DNA of 64,000 nt, taken from the NCBI RefSeq assembly GCF_014897985.1, contig NZ_JABUZA010000026.1, forward strand, positions 1-64,000, in the 5' to 3' direction. This DNA is from Halomonas colorata. GTDB taxonomy: Bacteria > Pseudomonadota > Gammaproteobacteria > Pseudomonadales > Halomonadaceae. A program made the translations under genes and the position numbers. The notes beneath the pieces are model-generated. The model worked only from the letters and a program-made list of their open reading frames with translations, ran no database searches and was not told the origin of the DNA. Position 1 is the first letter of the stretch, and each line of letters starts with the position of its first letter. Below, piece after piece: positions 20,284 to 29,923 of the stretch.

Positions 20284-22971
20284 TTAACGCTTTCGAGGCG
20301 TCTTACGTCGAGTGACGTTTGCGCTTGGTTTTTTGATCTCAACAGGCTGGTCATCCGCTGGCTTGGCCGTAGGCGTTGAAGCCTGCTTTTGATCATTTGA
20401 ACCTGCCTCCGCCGGGGCAGCCTTTGAGGCTTTCTCGGTCGTACCGTCAGCCGAGCTCGGCTTGGCATCTTCTTTAACCACCGCCGGTCCTTCGGATGCT
20501 TTTTGGGTTACCGCGGCCTTTCTAGTCGCAGGCTTCTTGTCGGCCGGTTTTTTCTCGTCTGGCTTTTTCTCACCAGCGTTTTTACTGACGGTGTTTTTAC
20601 TGGCAGCGCCCTTACTGGCAGTGTTTGTACTAACAGTTTGAGCAGTTGGAGCAGACTCAGCCTTTACCGCCGCTTTAGGCGCAGCTAAAGCGGCAGGTGT
20701 TTTGCTTGGGGCGGACTTGGCCGGCCGCGCTTTCTCAAACAGCGCTTTGATTTGCGCAAAACGCTCAGCGGCATGCTCAGAAAGCTCGCCGCTTGCGGCA
20801 AACACGTGCTCAAGATTTTTAATATACCCATCAATGGCGCTACTACTTTCACCTGCCAAAAGCTCAGGCAGCGTATTCAGCGCTTTCTCACGATCCAGTT
20901 TTAAAATAAAGAACTGTTCACGTACTAATTGCTTGAATTCTGAAAGCTTGATATCAGACTCAAGCTTCGCCCGTGAAGCCCGCAGCCGCTTGAAGTTACG
21001 CTCATCCGTTGCGGGAGCACCGCCCAGCACATAAATGAGGGAGCGCATGGTCGCTTCATGGGCGCCGCCTTGGGCAATACGCTCGCGTAACTCATCCTGA
21101 CGCCTTGCCAAGAAGCGCCGATGCTCAGGCTCGGCACCCGGCCGCCGACGGTGCACATGGGCATCGCCATAAAGCCCTACAGCCGCCTGAAGCAGTGGCT
21201 GGCCGTAGATATCCATAAACAGCCGCTCTGAACTGCTATCGCGAAGATCACGAAAGGCGTTAAGCGACGCCACAATCTGATCGGAGCTCATGATTTCAAA
21301 CGCTTTAAAAAGATTGTCCTGGCTTATTTCCTGGCGGTTTTTACGCACTGCTTCTGCCATCACCGGCAGCGGTACCGATAAAGGATTGCGATCCGACAAC
21401 AGCTTGTAGCCCAGACGAATCGGGTGCATACGGCGCATTAAACGTGCACTTTCGGGCGTTATAAGCGCTTGCACCCAAGGTTGGACATAGAGTCGATACA
21501 GACCTAAATTTATCTCAGAGATCCGCGCAACCGTGGCAAATCGCCGATCGTCATCGGCCTTATGATGCACTTCACGATCAAGTTCTTCAAAATTGCGTGG
21601 CTGAAATTCCAGCAGATAGTCACGCTCATAAAGAGCGGCATCACTGCTTTCTGACGCCAGGGTAACCTTGGTTTCATATAACCCAGGCGGCATTACGTCG
21701 ATATAGTCCATGTTCGCCGTAAATTCAGAATGCTCTTTGCGCGACACGCTGCCAGATACAAATATCCCCAAATGCCCGGTAGTATCATGCATGCAGTAAA
21801 CAATGGTTTGATCGTTGGCGATAATATCATCGGTATCTTCGTATAGATCACGAATCCAGCCCAATGCCTGAGGGGGCGGAGTGATATCGTCACCGCGGGA
21901 ACAGAACACCACGACAGGGGAGCGTAGATTGCGCAGATCGATCCGCCGCCCGTCACGAGTTACCAACTGGGCCGTCGATAAGCGGTTGCCAACGAACAAA
22001 TTATCGACAATATATTGGATTTCCTCACCGCCCAGCACTACATGCCCACCCCACCAGCGCTCAAAATCAAGATACCGCTCGCTCTCGGTATCCACATTGG
22101 CGTAGAGGTGATACTGCTTTTTCCAATAGGTGTTGGCAGGATTTAAGCGCTCAAAGTTCTGTACTAGCCAAGCGCCATCAAATAAGCCGTTACCCATATC
22201 GCTGGTAAATGCCGTGATCCAGCTCCCCCCCGTCAAACCGCCGGTATAGCGCATGGGTGCATTGCCGTGCTCGCCCGCCCAGTAGGAGAGCGGCGCCCCC
22301 GCGATCAGGATAGGTCCAAAAACATCCGGCTCAAGCGCTGCCGCCATCATCAACTGCCAACCGGCCTGGCAGTTGCCCACGACCATGGGCCTTTCCGTGG
22401 TTTCTGGGTGCAGGCTAATCACATGACGCAAAAAAGCCACTTCTGACTCGACGACATCTTCAACCGTTTGACCGGGCTCAGGAAAGGGTAAAAAACCGAT
22501 AAAGTAGCAGGGATGCCCGGCTTTTAACGCCACGCCAAGCTCGCTGTCAGGTTTAAAACCGCCAATACCCGGGCCATGCCCGGCACGCGGATCGACAACG
22601 ACAAAGGGACGCTTATGGGGATCAATGACCGTGCCTTCAGGAGGCAGCACACGCAGCAATTCGTAGTTGGTCGGCTGGGGAAGCGTACGGCCATCCAGCA
22701 ACACTTCGGTTTTAAAACCCAGCACGCTCGGCTTGGTTTGCTCCATATGTTCCAGATACTGATTGCCGCGCTCACGCATAACGTCCCAGTAAAGCACGCT
22801 GCGCTCCACGCTATCCCGCCAATAATCGACAGCGGCGCGCCCAATCCCAAACGGGTCCATTAATGAGGTCAGTGCCTCACTGCCTGGCATTGAAGTAGAG
22901 GAATTAGCGGTTCCTCTCCATGCGTTCATTATCGGATTAGCGTTAAGCAAAGGATTGGCGAGAAAATTCAT
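20284..22971 (-). CDS. DUF3141 protein: PHA-synthase-like alpha/beta hydrolase with histone-H1-like tail
   Basis: A large 895-residue protein that I place in the DUF3141 family, whose function is unknown to me. The core resembles class I PHA synthases. There is a nucleophile elbow GNCQAGW (Cys201) where PhaC has GxCxG, an aspartate in CSRGDDITPP (Asp361), and a histidine in DTTGHLGIFVSG (His400), giving a complete Cys-Asp-His triad. A helical region follows (about 450-745). The last 150 residues are low-complexity Ala/Lys/Pro/Ser, with EKKPDEKKPADKKPA-type repeats and an RRKTPRKR end, like the DNA-binding tails of PhaF phasins. GGGAG precedes the ATG. It is divergent from a LysR gene. A polyester-related or DNA-associated role is inference. 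Confidence 0.8.
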   Translation of the reverse strand: MNFLANPLLNANPIMNAWRGTANSSTSMPGSEALTSLMDPFGIGRAAVDYWRDSVERSVLYWDVMRERGNQYLEHMEQTKPSVLGFKTEVLLDGRTLPQPTNYELLRVLPPEGTVIDPHKRPFVVVDPRAGHGPGIGGFKPDSELGVALKAGHPCYFIGFLPFPEPGQTVEDVVESEVAFLRHVISLHPETTERPMVVGNCQAGWQLMMAAALEPDVFGPILIAGAPLSYWAGEHGNAPMRYTGGLTGGSWITAFTSDMGNGLFDGAWLVQNFERLNPANTYWKKQYHLYANVDTESERYLDFERWWGGHVVLGGEEIQYIVDNLFVGNRLSTAQLVTRDGRRIDLRNLRSPVVVFCSRGDDITPPPQALGWIRDLYEDTDDIIANDQTIVYCMHDTTGHLGIFVSGSVSRKEHSEFTANMDYIDVMPPGLYETKVTLASESSDAALYERDYLLEFQPRNFEELDREVHHKADDDRRFATVARISEINLGLYRLYVQPWVQALITPESARLMRRMHPIRLGYKLLSDRNPLSVPLPVMAEAVRKNRQEISQDNLFKAFEIMSSDQIVASLNAFRDLRDSSSERLFMDIYGQPLLQAAVGLYGDAHVHRRRPGAEPEHRRFLARRQDELRERIAQGGAHEATMRSLIYVLGGAPATDERNFKRLRASRAKLESDIKLSEFKQLVREQFFILKLDREKALNTLPELLAGESSSAIDGYIKNLEHVFAASGELSEHAAERFAQIKALFEKARPAKSAPSKTPAALAAPKAAVKAESAPTAQTVSTNTASKGAASKNTVSKNAGEKKPDEKKPADKKPATRKAAVTQKASEGPAVVKEDAKPSSADGTTEKASKAAPAEAGSNDQKQASTPTAKPADDQPVEIKKPSANVTRRKTPRKR

Positions 22972-23199
22972 AGGGTCTCCCTAGGGTGAAGGCACTGGCA
23001 ATCAACCCAAAAGCCTTGATGATGCTGCAATGCAATATAGTCTAGGCCACTCGGCGCCGAACGTCGATGGGTATTCGCGCAACGCCTAAAACTAGTCGGA
23101 TATCAGGTAGAATTGACTAAACAGTGGTAGCATTTTCACTTAGCATATAACGCTAGCCGGGCTATTCGACGCCCAAGAGCGGTCTTTTCAGAGGTTGTT

Positions 23200-24186
23200 A
23201 TGTCATCCCCTACGCTGCTTAACCGCCTAACATTTCGACAGCTGCAAGTATTTCAGGCGGTACATCGCCAGCGCTCCTATTCCCGCGCGGCCGAGCAGTT
23301 AGGGCTCACCCAGCCCGCCGTCAGCGCGCAAATACGCCAGCTGGAACAAGCTCTGCGCCAACCCCTTTTCAAATATGCCGGTAAAACCCTGCACGTATTG
23401 CCTGCGGCAGACACGCTGGCGTTGTCCACGCGGGAAATCTTTGGGCAGCTCTCACGACTCCAAATGAATTTGTCGAATATCAACGGCAAGATTACCGGGC
23501 AGCTTAACTTGGCTGCGGTCTCTTCAGCCCAATATATTGTGCCGTACCTGCTGGCACGTTTTCGCGCAAGCTACCCCGATATTCATGTACGTTTAAAGGT
23601 CTGCAACCGCAGTCAGGCGCTTGAACGTTTGGCCGAGCAGCAGGATGACCTGGTGATTATGGCGATGGTACCCGAGGATGAACGTTTGGCCGTAATGCCT
23701 ATTCTCGATAATGAGCTGGTGGCGGTGGTATGGCCTGAGCACCCGCTGCTGGATATGCTCTCGCCCACGTTGACTGACTTCGCCCGCCACTATGTTTTGA
23801 TGCGCGAGCCGGGCTCGGGAGTACGTAACGCCTTTGAACAGCTGGCCGCCTATCAGAAAGTCGCCCTGCCCCACTGCATTGAGCTGGGTACCAACGAAGC
23901 CATCAAGCAAGGCGTAATGGCCCATTTAGGCGTGGCGGTACTACCGCGTTTAGCCGTACAGCTGGAGCTTGAGCAAGGACTTCTGTCTGCCCTGTCGCTA
24001 CCTGATTTCCCCATTCGTCGAGCCTGGTGCATGGTTTATCAGCGTGAACGTTTTCCCACGCCCGTGGCCGAACTCTTTTTACGCTTCGTGCGTGAGCATT
24101 TAGCCGAGTATCAGCGTCACTTCAAAGGGCCCGCAAGCCCCTTGCCAAGTCATGGCGTGGCCTGCTTACCCATGCTTTCAAGCTAA
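23200..24186 (+). CDS. LysR-family transcriptional regulator (CbbR-like)
   Basis: A 328-residue DNA-binding regulator. The N-terminal winged helix-turn-helix spans about residues 10-68 (FRQLQVFQAVHRQRSYSRAA, then GLTQPAVSAQIRQLE). A two-lobe effector-binding domain follows (from about residue 97, GQLNLAAVSSAQYIVPYLL). The start of the effector domain recalls CbbR/CfxR-type members. Strong AGAGG lies 6 nt before the ATG. It is transcribed away from the DUF3141 gene across a 228-bp gap, so that gene is the default candidate target. Confidence 0.9.
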   Translation: MSSPTLLNRLTFRQLQVFQAVHRQRSYSRAAEQLGLTQPAVSAQIRQLEQALRQPLFKYAGKTLHVLPAADTLALSTREIFGQLSRLQMNLSNINGKITGQLNLAAVSSAQYIVPYLLARFRASYPDIHVRLKVCNRSQALERLAEQQDDLVIMAMVPEDERLAVMPILDNELVAVVWPEHPLLDMLSPTLTDFARHYVLMREPGSGVRNAFEQLAAYQKVALPHCIELGTNEAIKQGVMAHLGVAVLPRLAVQLELEQGLLSALSLPDFPIRRAWCMVYQRERFPTPVAELFLRFVREHLAEYQRHFKGPASPLPSHGVACLPMLSS

Positions 24187-24238
24187 CCCGGCGGTGTCTT
24201 GTTATTCCCCAGTTATGTTACATTACCTCCTACTACCT

Positions 24239-24272
24239 ATGTATTAATTAGCAACATGTATTAATTAGCAAC
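24239..24272. repeat. 17-bp tandem repeat, two copies upstream of lipA
   Basis: ATGTATTAATTAGCAAC occurs at 24239-24255 and again at 24256-24272, followed by two degraded partial copies (GCATTAGGCAAC, GTATTAATCGGC). It lies in the lipA upstream region, about 95 bp before the start. Confidence 0.9.
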
Positions 24273-24367
24273 GCATTAGGCAACGTATTAATCGGCATGA
24301 TTGGGGGGCAAGCGCTTACTGTTTATGATAAGCCCTGCCTGCCGCACAGTAGAGAGGCTCTATTCCT

Positions 24368-25420
24368 ATGAGCAATAACCCCACACAGCGTGTTCCCAGC
24401 GGCCAGAAATTCCGTAATGAACACGGCACGACGGCGATCAAAGATGGCATGAAGGTGCGCAGTGCGCAGGCTGAAGCCCCATCGCTTGAACGCAAGCCCA
24501 AATGGCTGCGCGCTCAAATCCCCGGTGGCGAGCGCTTTGAAGCCGTTAAGCGTAACGTCGCGGAGCACCGCCTAAGTACCGTTTGTGCTGAGTCTCACTG
24601 CCCTAACATGGGCGAGTGCTGGAGCAATGGAACAGCCACCATCATGTTGATGGGGTCTGTGTGTACCCGTGCATGCCGTTTCTGCGCAGTCGATACGGGC
24701 AATCCCAAAGGCTGGCTGGATCTTGAAGAGCCCGAAAATACCGCCAAGTCGGTTGAGCTGATGGGGCTTCGCTATATCGTTTTGACATCGGTTGATCGTG
24801 ATGATCTCGACGATGGTGGTGCCACCCACTATGCCAGCTGTATCCGTGCTATCAAAGCGCGTACGCCAGAAGTCGTCGTTGAAGCCCTGACACCTGATTT
24901 CGATGGTGACCAAGCAGCCATTGAGCGCGTTGTAGACTCAGGTCTTGAGGTGTTTGCGCAGAATGTTGAAACCGTTGAACGGCTGACGAGCCGAGTACGC
25001 GACCCGCGTGCCGGCTATCGCAAAACGCTGGACGTGCTGGCCTATGCTAAAAAGCATCGTCCGGATGTGATTACCAAAACCAGCATCATGCTAGGGCTTG
25101 GTGAAACGGATGAAGAGATACTCAAGACGTTCGACGATCTTCGCGAAATTGGCGTTGATATCGTCACCTTAGGCCAGTATTTACGCCCTACAAAAAACCA
25201 CCTGCCGGTTGAGCGCTGGGTAAGCCCTGAAGAGTTCGATCGGTATCGTGTCTTGGGCTTGGAAAAAGGCTTTATGGAAGTGCCTTCAGGCCCACTGGTG
25301 CGTTCAAGCTACCGTGCCGACCGAGTGTTCGAGAAGAATAATCTAGGACTCGCCTCTCCGGCCGCCATTCCGGGCCAGGAGTCTAACCCCAATATTATCC
25401 CTGCACTGAATGTAGGCTGA
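24368..25420 (+). CDS. lipA: Lipoyl synthase
   Basis: A radical-SAM enzyme that inserts two sulfurs into octanoyl groups on lipoyl-dependent enzymes. The auxiliary 4Fe-4S cluster cysteines are Cys73, Cys78 and Cys84 ([12 protein letters not shown]). The radical-SAM CxxxCxxC cysteines are Cys99, Cys103 and Cys106 (CTRACRFC). The C-terminal RSSYRAD motif is also present. At 350 residues it is longer than the 321 of E. coli, owing to N- and C-terminal extensions. It converges on lipB, which makes its substrate, with a strong terminator between. In Pseudomonas lipA is co-directional with lipB, so an inversion may have happened here. Confidence 0.97.
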   Translation: MSNNPTQRVPSGQKFRNEHGTTAIKDGMKVRSAQAEAPSLERKPKWLRAQIPGGERFEAVKRNVAEHRLSTVCAESHCPNMGECWSNGTATIMLMGSVCTRACRFCAVDTGNPKGWLDLEEPENTAKSVELMGLRYIVLTSVDRDDLDDGGATHYASCIRAIKARTPEVVVEALTPDFDGDQAAIERVVDSGLEVFAQNVETVERLTSRVRDPRAGYRKTLDVLAYAKKHRPDVITKTSIMLGLGETDEEILKTFDDLREIGVDIVTLGQYLRPTKNHLPVERWVSPEEFDRYRVLGLEKGFMEVPSGPLVRSSYRADRVFEKNNLGLASPAAIPGQESNPNIIPALNVG

Positions 25421-25447
25421 TACGGCGAAGCATAGCGTAAGCTTAAA

Positions 25448-25492
25448 CAAAGAGGCCGCCGCGAATATTGCTTATCGCGGCGGCCTCTTTTT
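25448..25492. terminator. Strong terminator between lipA and lipB
   Basis: AAAGAGGCCGCCGCGA pairs with TCGCGGCGGCCTCTTT around a short A/T loop, with A and T runs on either side. It can serve lipA on the plus strand. lipB ends about 55 bp further on and may use it too. Confidence 0.9.
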
Positions 25493-25546
25493 AGGCACGC
25501 CATCTAACGCCTGAATGAGCTTTGCATCTATACAAGCAGTGCTTCG

Positions 25547-26197
25547 CTAATCGATAACCACTAACGCTCGCCTTAGCTGAATGGCTAGTGCATGCGCTAG
25601 CTGTTCGCCTACGTCATGCTCCTTGGGCAGCGTTGCCAAATCTGCCAGACGAGTGACGGCCATACCCGCGTAGCCACAAGGGTTGATACGTTGAAAGGCG
25701 GAAAGATCCCCATCCACATTGAGCGCTACGCCGTGATAGCTTGAGCCACGCCGAATGCGTAACCCCAGAGAGGCTATTTTGGCTTCACCGATCGGGCTTT
25801 TTACATAAACCCCTGGGGCGTCAGGCCTTGCATGGGCGCTAATGCCATAATCGGCAAGTAACGCAATCACCGCATTCTCCAGCGCTGACACCAATTCCCG
25901 CACGCCTATTTTCGCACGGCGAACGTCAAGCAGAGGATACAGTACGACCTGCCCGGGGCCATGATAGGTTACTTGCCCACCACGATCCGTTTGCACAACA
26001 GGAATCTCACCCGGCATCAGCAAATGCTCAGGCTTACCTGCCTGCCCCTGGGTAAACACCGGGTCGTGCTCTACCAGCCAGAACTGATCGGGCGTATCAC
26101 TATCACGCGTATCGGTCAGCGTGCGCATAGCCTCCCACACAGGCAGGTAAGGCCTACGTCCTAAGCGGTGTAGCTCAATGGGCGAGTCATCGCTCAT
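25547..26197 (-). CDS. lipB: Octanoyl-[ACP]:protein octanoyltransferase
   Basis: Transfers octanoate from acyl carrier protein to lipoyl domains, the step before LipA. The conserved segment [20 protein letters not shown], the lysine loop [12 protein letters not shown] and the catalytic Cys in NPCGYAGM are all present. The length of 216 residues is normal. The ATG directly abuts the ybeD stop, so the two form an operon, as in E. coli and Pseudomonas. Confidence 0.96.
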   Translation of the reverse strand: MSDDSPIELHRLGRRPYLPVWEAMRTLTDTRDSDTPDQFWLVEHDPVFTQGQAGKPEHLLMPGEIPVVQTDRGGQVTYHGPGQVVLYPLLDVRRAKIGVRELVSALENAVIALLADYGISAHARPDAPGVYVKSPIGEAKIASLGLRIRRGSSYHGVALNVDGDLSAFQRINPCGYAGMAVTRLADLATLPKEHDVGEQLAHALAIQLRRALVVID

Positions 26198-26509
26198 TTA
26201 CACCACCATATGCACACGGCCTGTAGCTTTCAGCTCATCAAACAGCTGGCTTATCTGCTGTTCGCTGGTCGCATTAATCGTGATGCGCACTGACTGAAAA
26301 CGACCGTTTCGGCTATCGACCACTTCTAGTGTAGATTCATCAAAATCCGGCGCATGGCGCACCACGATCTGACAAACACAGGCGGTAAAATCATCAGCGG
26401 CATCGCCGACAATTTTCAACGGATAATCGCAGGGAAACGTAATCTTGGGTGGCTCGGTCACTGCCGGCTGACGCAGATCGCGAAACCCATCGTTGGCACC
26501 TTTTTTCAT
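26198..26509 (-). CDS. ybeD: YbeD (DUF493) family protein
   Basis: A small cytoplasmic protein of 103 residues with a ferredoxin-like ACT-type fold, function unresolved. The core PCDYPLKIVGDAADDF and the end ELKATGRVHMVV match the family. AAGG lies 7 nt before the ATG. Its place between dacA and lipB is conserved in many gammaproteobacteria. Confidence 0.93.
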   Translation of the reverse strand: MKKGANDGFRDLRQPAVTEPPKITFPCDYPLKIVGDAADDFTACVCQIVVRHAPDFDESTLEVVDSRNGRFQSVRITINATSEQQISQLFDELKATGRVHMVV

Positions 26510-26537
26510 AATTTGCCTTCTACTAAGCGAAACAAGA

Positions 26538-26558
26538 GGCCTGGGCAGTACCCAGGCC
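26538..26558 (-). terminator. Hairpin between dacA and ybeD
   Basis: A perfect 8-bp stem GGCCTGGG / CCCAGGCC with a 5-nt loop. The minus-strand downstream side (TCTTGTTTCG) is a weak U-tract, so it probably attenuates dacA transcription rather than ending it fully. Confidence 0.5.
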
Positions 26559-26565
26559 GGGCAGA

Positions 26566-27774
26566 TTAGTCGGTAAATTTAGAAATCAACCCACTGAAAA
26601 AGCGCTGAACCTGGTCGAATAAGCGCTTAAATAAGCCACCCTCTTCGACATTTTCAAGCGCCACTAGAGGGCGCTCGCCCACCATTTCTTCACCCAGATA
26701 AACTTCTAATGTGCCTACGTCATCGCCAACCGCAATCGGCGCCTGCAAATCGGTATGCAGGTTAAGACGTGCGCGCAGCTCTTCGTTACGGTTGCGCGGT
26801 AGCGTCATATAGACTTCTTCATTTACCCCTACGCGCAGTTCATTAATATCACCGCCCCATACGCGGGGTGTTTCAAGTACTGCGCCACGCTCGTAAAGCT
26901 TCATGGTTTCATAAAAACGGAAGCCGTAGCTCAGCAGTTTCTGAGTTTCCTGGGCTCGCGCCTCATCTGAATTGGTGCCCATTACCACGGAAATGAGTCG
27001 CATACTGTCGCGCTCAGCAGAGGATACCAGGCAGTAGCCTGCAGCGTCTGTCCACCCGGTTTTCAGACCGTCAACCGACGGATCACGCCAGAGTAAACGG
27101 TTACGATTAGGCTGATCGATTCCACCGTAAGAGAAGTGACGCTGCGAGTAGATCGCATAATGTTCGGGGTAATCATTAATGATGTGGCGTGAAAGCCGGG
27201 CCAAGTCATGAGCGGTTGAGTAGTGATTATCGCTGGGCAGCCCCGTTGCGTTCTCAAAATGGGTATTCTCCATCCCAAGACGAGCCGCATGCTGGTTCAT
27301 CAAGTCAGCAAAAGGGGCTTCACCGCCTGCCAGATGCTCGGCCATGGCGACGCTGGCATCGTTACCTGAGACAATTATGATACCGTGCAACAGCTCCTCA
27401 ACGGGGATCTGGTTGCCCACCTCAATAAACATCTTTGAGCCGCCAGTCCGCCAAGCGTTTTCACTGACATTGACCAAATCATCTAATTTAATAGTGTCAC
27501 GATCCAACTCACGCTCGACAAGATAGGCGGTCATGAGTTTGGTAAGACTTGCCGGTGCCAAACGCTCATCCGAGTTGTGCTCGGCAAGGATACGGCCGCT
27601 ATTGGCATCCATTAAAATCCAGGAGCTGGCAGCAAGCTGCGGTGCGGCTGGAATAATCGTCTGCGGCTGGGGAATTACCTGTGCCGCTGCCGGCAGCGTA
27701 ACGGCTGTCATGGCCGCAAAGAGGCAGAGCTTGGCAGAGCGGCGTATCGACTCAAATACATTCATCACTAACAT
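26566..27774 (-). CDS. dacA: D-alanyl-D-alanine carboxypeptidase (PBP5/6 type)
   Basis: A periplasmic penicillin-binding protein that trims the terminal D-Ala from peptidoglycan stems. A signal peptide is followed by the active-site SLTK (Ser76), the SGNDA motif and KTG (DGLKTGWTDAAG). A C-terminal beta domain leads to an amphipathic anchor (LFKRLFDQVQRFFSGLISKF) that holds it to the inner membrane. The length is 402 residues. A second in-frame ATG at 27765 is possible, and neither start has a clear ribosome-binding site. It belongs to the rlpA-mltB-rodA-mrdA group. Confidence 0.95.
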   Translation of the reverse strand: MLVMNVFESIRRSAKLCLFAAMTAVTLPAAAQVIPQPQTIIPAAPQLAASSWILMDANSGRILAEHNSDERLAPASLTKLMTAYLVERELDRDTIKLDDLVNVSENAWRTGGSKMFIEVGNQIPVEELLHGIIIVSGNDASVAMAEHLAGGEAPFADLMNQHAARLGMENTHFENATGLPSDNHYSTAHDLARLSRHIINDYPEHYAIYSQRHFSYGGIDQPNRNRLLWRDPSVDGLKTGWTDAAGYCLVSSAERDSMRLISVVMGTNSDEARAQETQKLLSYGFRFYETMKLYERGAVLETPRVWGGDINELRVGVNEEVYMTLPRNRNEELRARLNLHTDLQAPIAVGDDVGTLEVYLGEEMVGERPLVALENVEEGGLFKRLFDQVQRFFSGLISKFTD

Positions 27775-27826
27775 CTCACTTACAAGAAAAAATGGCGCTA
27801 GGCACCAAAGAGTATAAAAAAGTGAA

Positions 27827-28855
27827 TTATCTCACGATAAAAACTTGAGGGAAGCCCGCCTGGCGAAGCTCTTCACGCGCCTGTGTTTCTTGAGCGGGCC
27901 TTACGGGCCCCACTTGTACACGGTGCACGCTTGCATCACTCATTACACGGACTTCATGGGGCAATTCGTTTTTCAATCGCTGCTGAAGTTGTTGCGCTCC
28001 TTCAGCACTACCCAAGGCGGCAATCTGCAGGTAAATAGCCCCCGTAGCGTCGCTCTCAGACCCAGCACTTGAAGGTGCTGCAGCGGAGGCCGACTGAGGC
28101 GCTACAGGAACGCTTTGGGCAGCAACGGGCGCTGCCGATGCTACAGCCGTTGGCTGGGCAGCTGGTGCCCTTGCGGCTGGTGCCCTTGCAGCTGACACTG
28201 CATTAGCGGGCGCTCTGCCCCGCTCGGCTAGCCAGCGCCCCGGGTCAACCGCTTCAACCCTCACCCGCCCGGTGCCGTTATCCAATATACCTAATCGCGC
28301 AGCGGCAGCGTAGGAAAGATCAATTTCCCTGTCGCTATGAAAAGGGCCTCGATCATTAACCCGCACAATCACTGACTGACCGCTATCCAGGCTGGTAACA
28401 CGCGCAAACGTAGGCAGCGGCAGCGAACGGTGTGCCGCCGACATTTTGTACATATCGTAGATCTCACCGTTGGAGGTCGCGTAGCCATGAAATTTTTCTC
28501 CATACCAAGAGGCGGTGCCCTGCTTGGCATATCCCCTGGAATCAGGCATTACATGATACGTTTCTCCCCATACTTCGTAGGTCGAACGATTGCCCGCCCG
28601 CGAAGGAGCTTCGATACGCGGTTCAGCATCCGGCACGGTTGAAACATCGGGTGGCTCAACCGGATAAGCGTCGCCATTCATGGCGTAGCGCCCACCGCCA
28701 CTACTATTGCTACTGCTGGCTGCTGGCGCTGCGGGCTGCGCCTGTGCGGGCGTATTATCCACACGCTGAGCTTCACGACTGGCACAGCCACTTACTAAAG
28801 CAACAAGGGCAATCGCACCGCCCATTCGCCAGGTCACTGCTTGCAACATTTTCAT
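27827..28855 (-). CDS. rlpA: Septal-ring lytic transglycosylase lipoprotein RlpA
   Basis: Cleaves glycan strands that lack stem peptides during septation. The lipobox LVSGC places the lipidated residue at Cys24. The double-psi beta-barrel domain contains GTASWYGEKFHGYATSNGE and VRVNDRGPFHSDREIDLS, with the catalytic His and Asp region. An Ala/Pro/Gln linker of about 70 residues, including a repeated AARAP unit, leads to a C-terminal SPOR domain (AIYLQIAALGSAEGAQQL to VFIVR) that binds denuded peptidoglycan. The ATG overlaps the mltB stop by 4 bases. Confidence 0.95.
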   Translation of the reverse strand: MKMLQAVTWRMGGAIALVALVSGCASREAQRVDNTPAQAQPAAPAASSSNSSGGGRYAMNGDAYPVEPPDVSTVPDAEPRIEAPSRAGNRSTYEVWGETYHVMPDSRGYAKQGTASWYGEKFHGYATSNGEIYDMYKMSAAHRSLPLPTFARVTSLDSGQSVIVRVNDRGPFHSDREIDLSYAAAARLGILDNGTGRVRVEAVDPGRWLAERGRAPANAVSAARAPAARAPAAQPTAVASAAPVAAQSVPVAPQSASAAAPSSAGSESDATGAIYLQIAALGSAEGAQQLQQRLKNELPHEVRVMSDASVHRVQVGPVRPAQETQAREELRQAGFPQVFIVR

Positions 28856-29880
28856 CCCTGTTCCTCAGCCTGATTTTGAATGGCCTCGGCAAGCTCCGTG
28901 ACTGCCATGGCATACAGGTGGCTGTGGTTATAGCGAGTAATCACATAAAAATTGTTCTCACCCAGCCGGTAACGCATGCGCCCGTCGTCCATTTCAAATA
29001 CCAGCGGTATCACCGGCAGCGAGCCATCAAGTCCCTGCTGAGATTCAATGCCCTCGGCGGCGGCATCAGCGGCGGTTATATTCGGTGCTGACGTTTGGTT
29101 AAACGTCAAAGTTTCCGGCGCTTCGTCCGGCCCGCTCGCTTCGTGATAGATTGCGCCATCACGCTGCCAACCATGTACGGCAAAATAATTAGCTACGCTG
29201 CCGATGGCATCAACCGGGTTTTCCCACAAATCACGCAGGCCGTCATCGTCAAAATCGACCGCATATGCCTGATAGCTGGTGGGGATAAACTGCGGGTAAC
29301 CCATCGCGCCTGCGTACGAGCCATAAAGCTCGGCAGGGTCGACCTGCTGCTCATAGGCGATTTGTAAAAATGCCGCCAGCTCACCGCGAAAAAACTGCCC
29401 ACGACTGGGATGATAAAACGCCAGGGTAGCCAGCGAATCAAGTACCCGGTGGCGACCTTTATGGCGACCATAATACGTTTCTACGCCGATAATAGCGGTA
29501 ATAACATTACCCGGCACCCCGTACACGTCTTCCGCACGCGCCAGCGTCTCAGCGTGCGCTTGCATAAACGCAGCGCCTTCTTCAATGCGCTGCTGGGTAA
29601 GGAATATATCGCGATACTCATACCAGCGTAAGCGACGCTCCGCCGCACCCTCCATGGCATCCAGCACTTCTTGGGAATACACTGCGTGTGAAAAAGCATC
29701 GCGGAGCCAAGCTTCTGGTATGCCCTGGGCGATTAACTCATCTACCAATATCTGGGTGCGTTCATTTTTTTGCAGGTCTACCGCTTCCGCCGGGTGTTCC
29801 TCAGCGAATGCAGCAGGCATCGAACACGCAATTAGCGCGGCGACAAGGTAACTGCCAGCTTTATTCCGGGCCCTTTTCAT
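28852..29880 (-). CDS. mltB: Lytic murein transglycosylase B
   Basis: Cleaves the MurNAc-GlcNAc bond to form 1,6-anhydromuropeptides. The catalytic Glu lies in IIGVETYYGRHKGRH. The substrate segment SYAGAMGYPQFIPTSYQAYA and an EF-hand-like loop DFDDDGLRDLWE follow. The start at 29880 gives a clean signal peptide (MKRARNKAGSYLVAALIACS...AFA) with AAGGAG and GGTGAG upstream. The 24-residue extension to 29952 overlaps rodA and is unlikely. There is no lipobox, so it is probably the soluble SltB1-like type. The length is 343 residues. Confidence 0.93.
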   Translation of the reverse strand: MKRARNKAGSYLVAALIACSMPAAFAEEHPAEAVDLQKNERTQILVDELIAQGIPEAWLRDAFSHAVYSQEVLDAMEGAAERRLRWYEYRDIFLTQQRIEEGAAFMQAHAETLARAEDVYGVPGNVITAIIGVETYYGRHKGRHRVLDSLATLAFYHPSRGQFFRGELAAFLQIAYEQQVDPAELYGSYAGAMGYPQFIPTSYQAYAVDFDDDGLRDLWENPVDAIGSVANYFAVHGWQRDGAIYHEASGPDEAPETLTFNQTSAPNITAADAAAEGIESQQGLDGSLPVIPLVFEMDDGRMRYRLGENNFYVITRYNHSHLYAMAVTELAEAIQNQAEEQG

Positions 29881-29923
29881 CAACTCACCACTCCTTTGAA
29901 AACGCACCGCCCTGACTGAAATA

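Noticed and set aside
28432..29091. 219-codon plus-strand frame over rlpA and mltB
   Set aside because: The opposite strand encodes two well-recognised proteins across the same bases. The composition (many His, Arg, Ser) is typical of a shadow frame.
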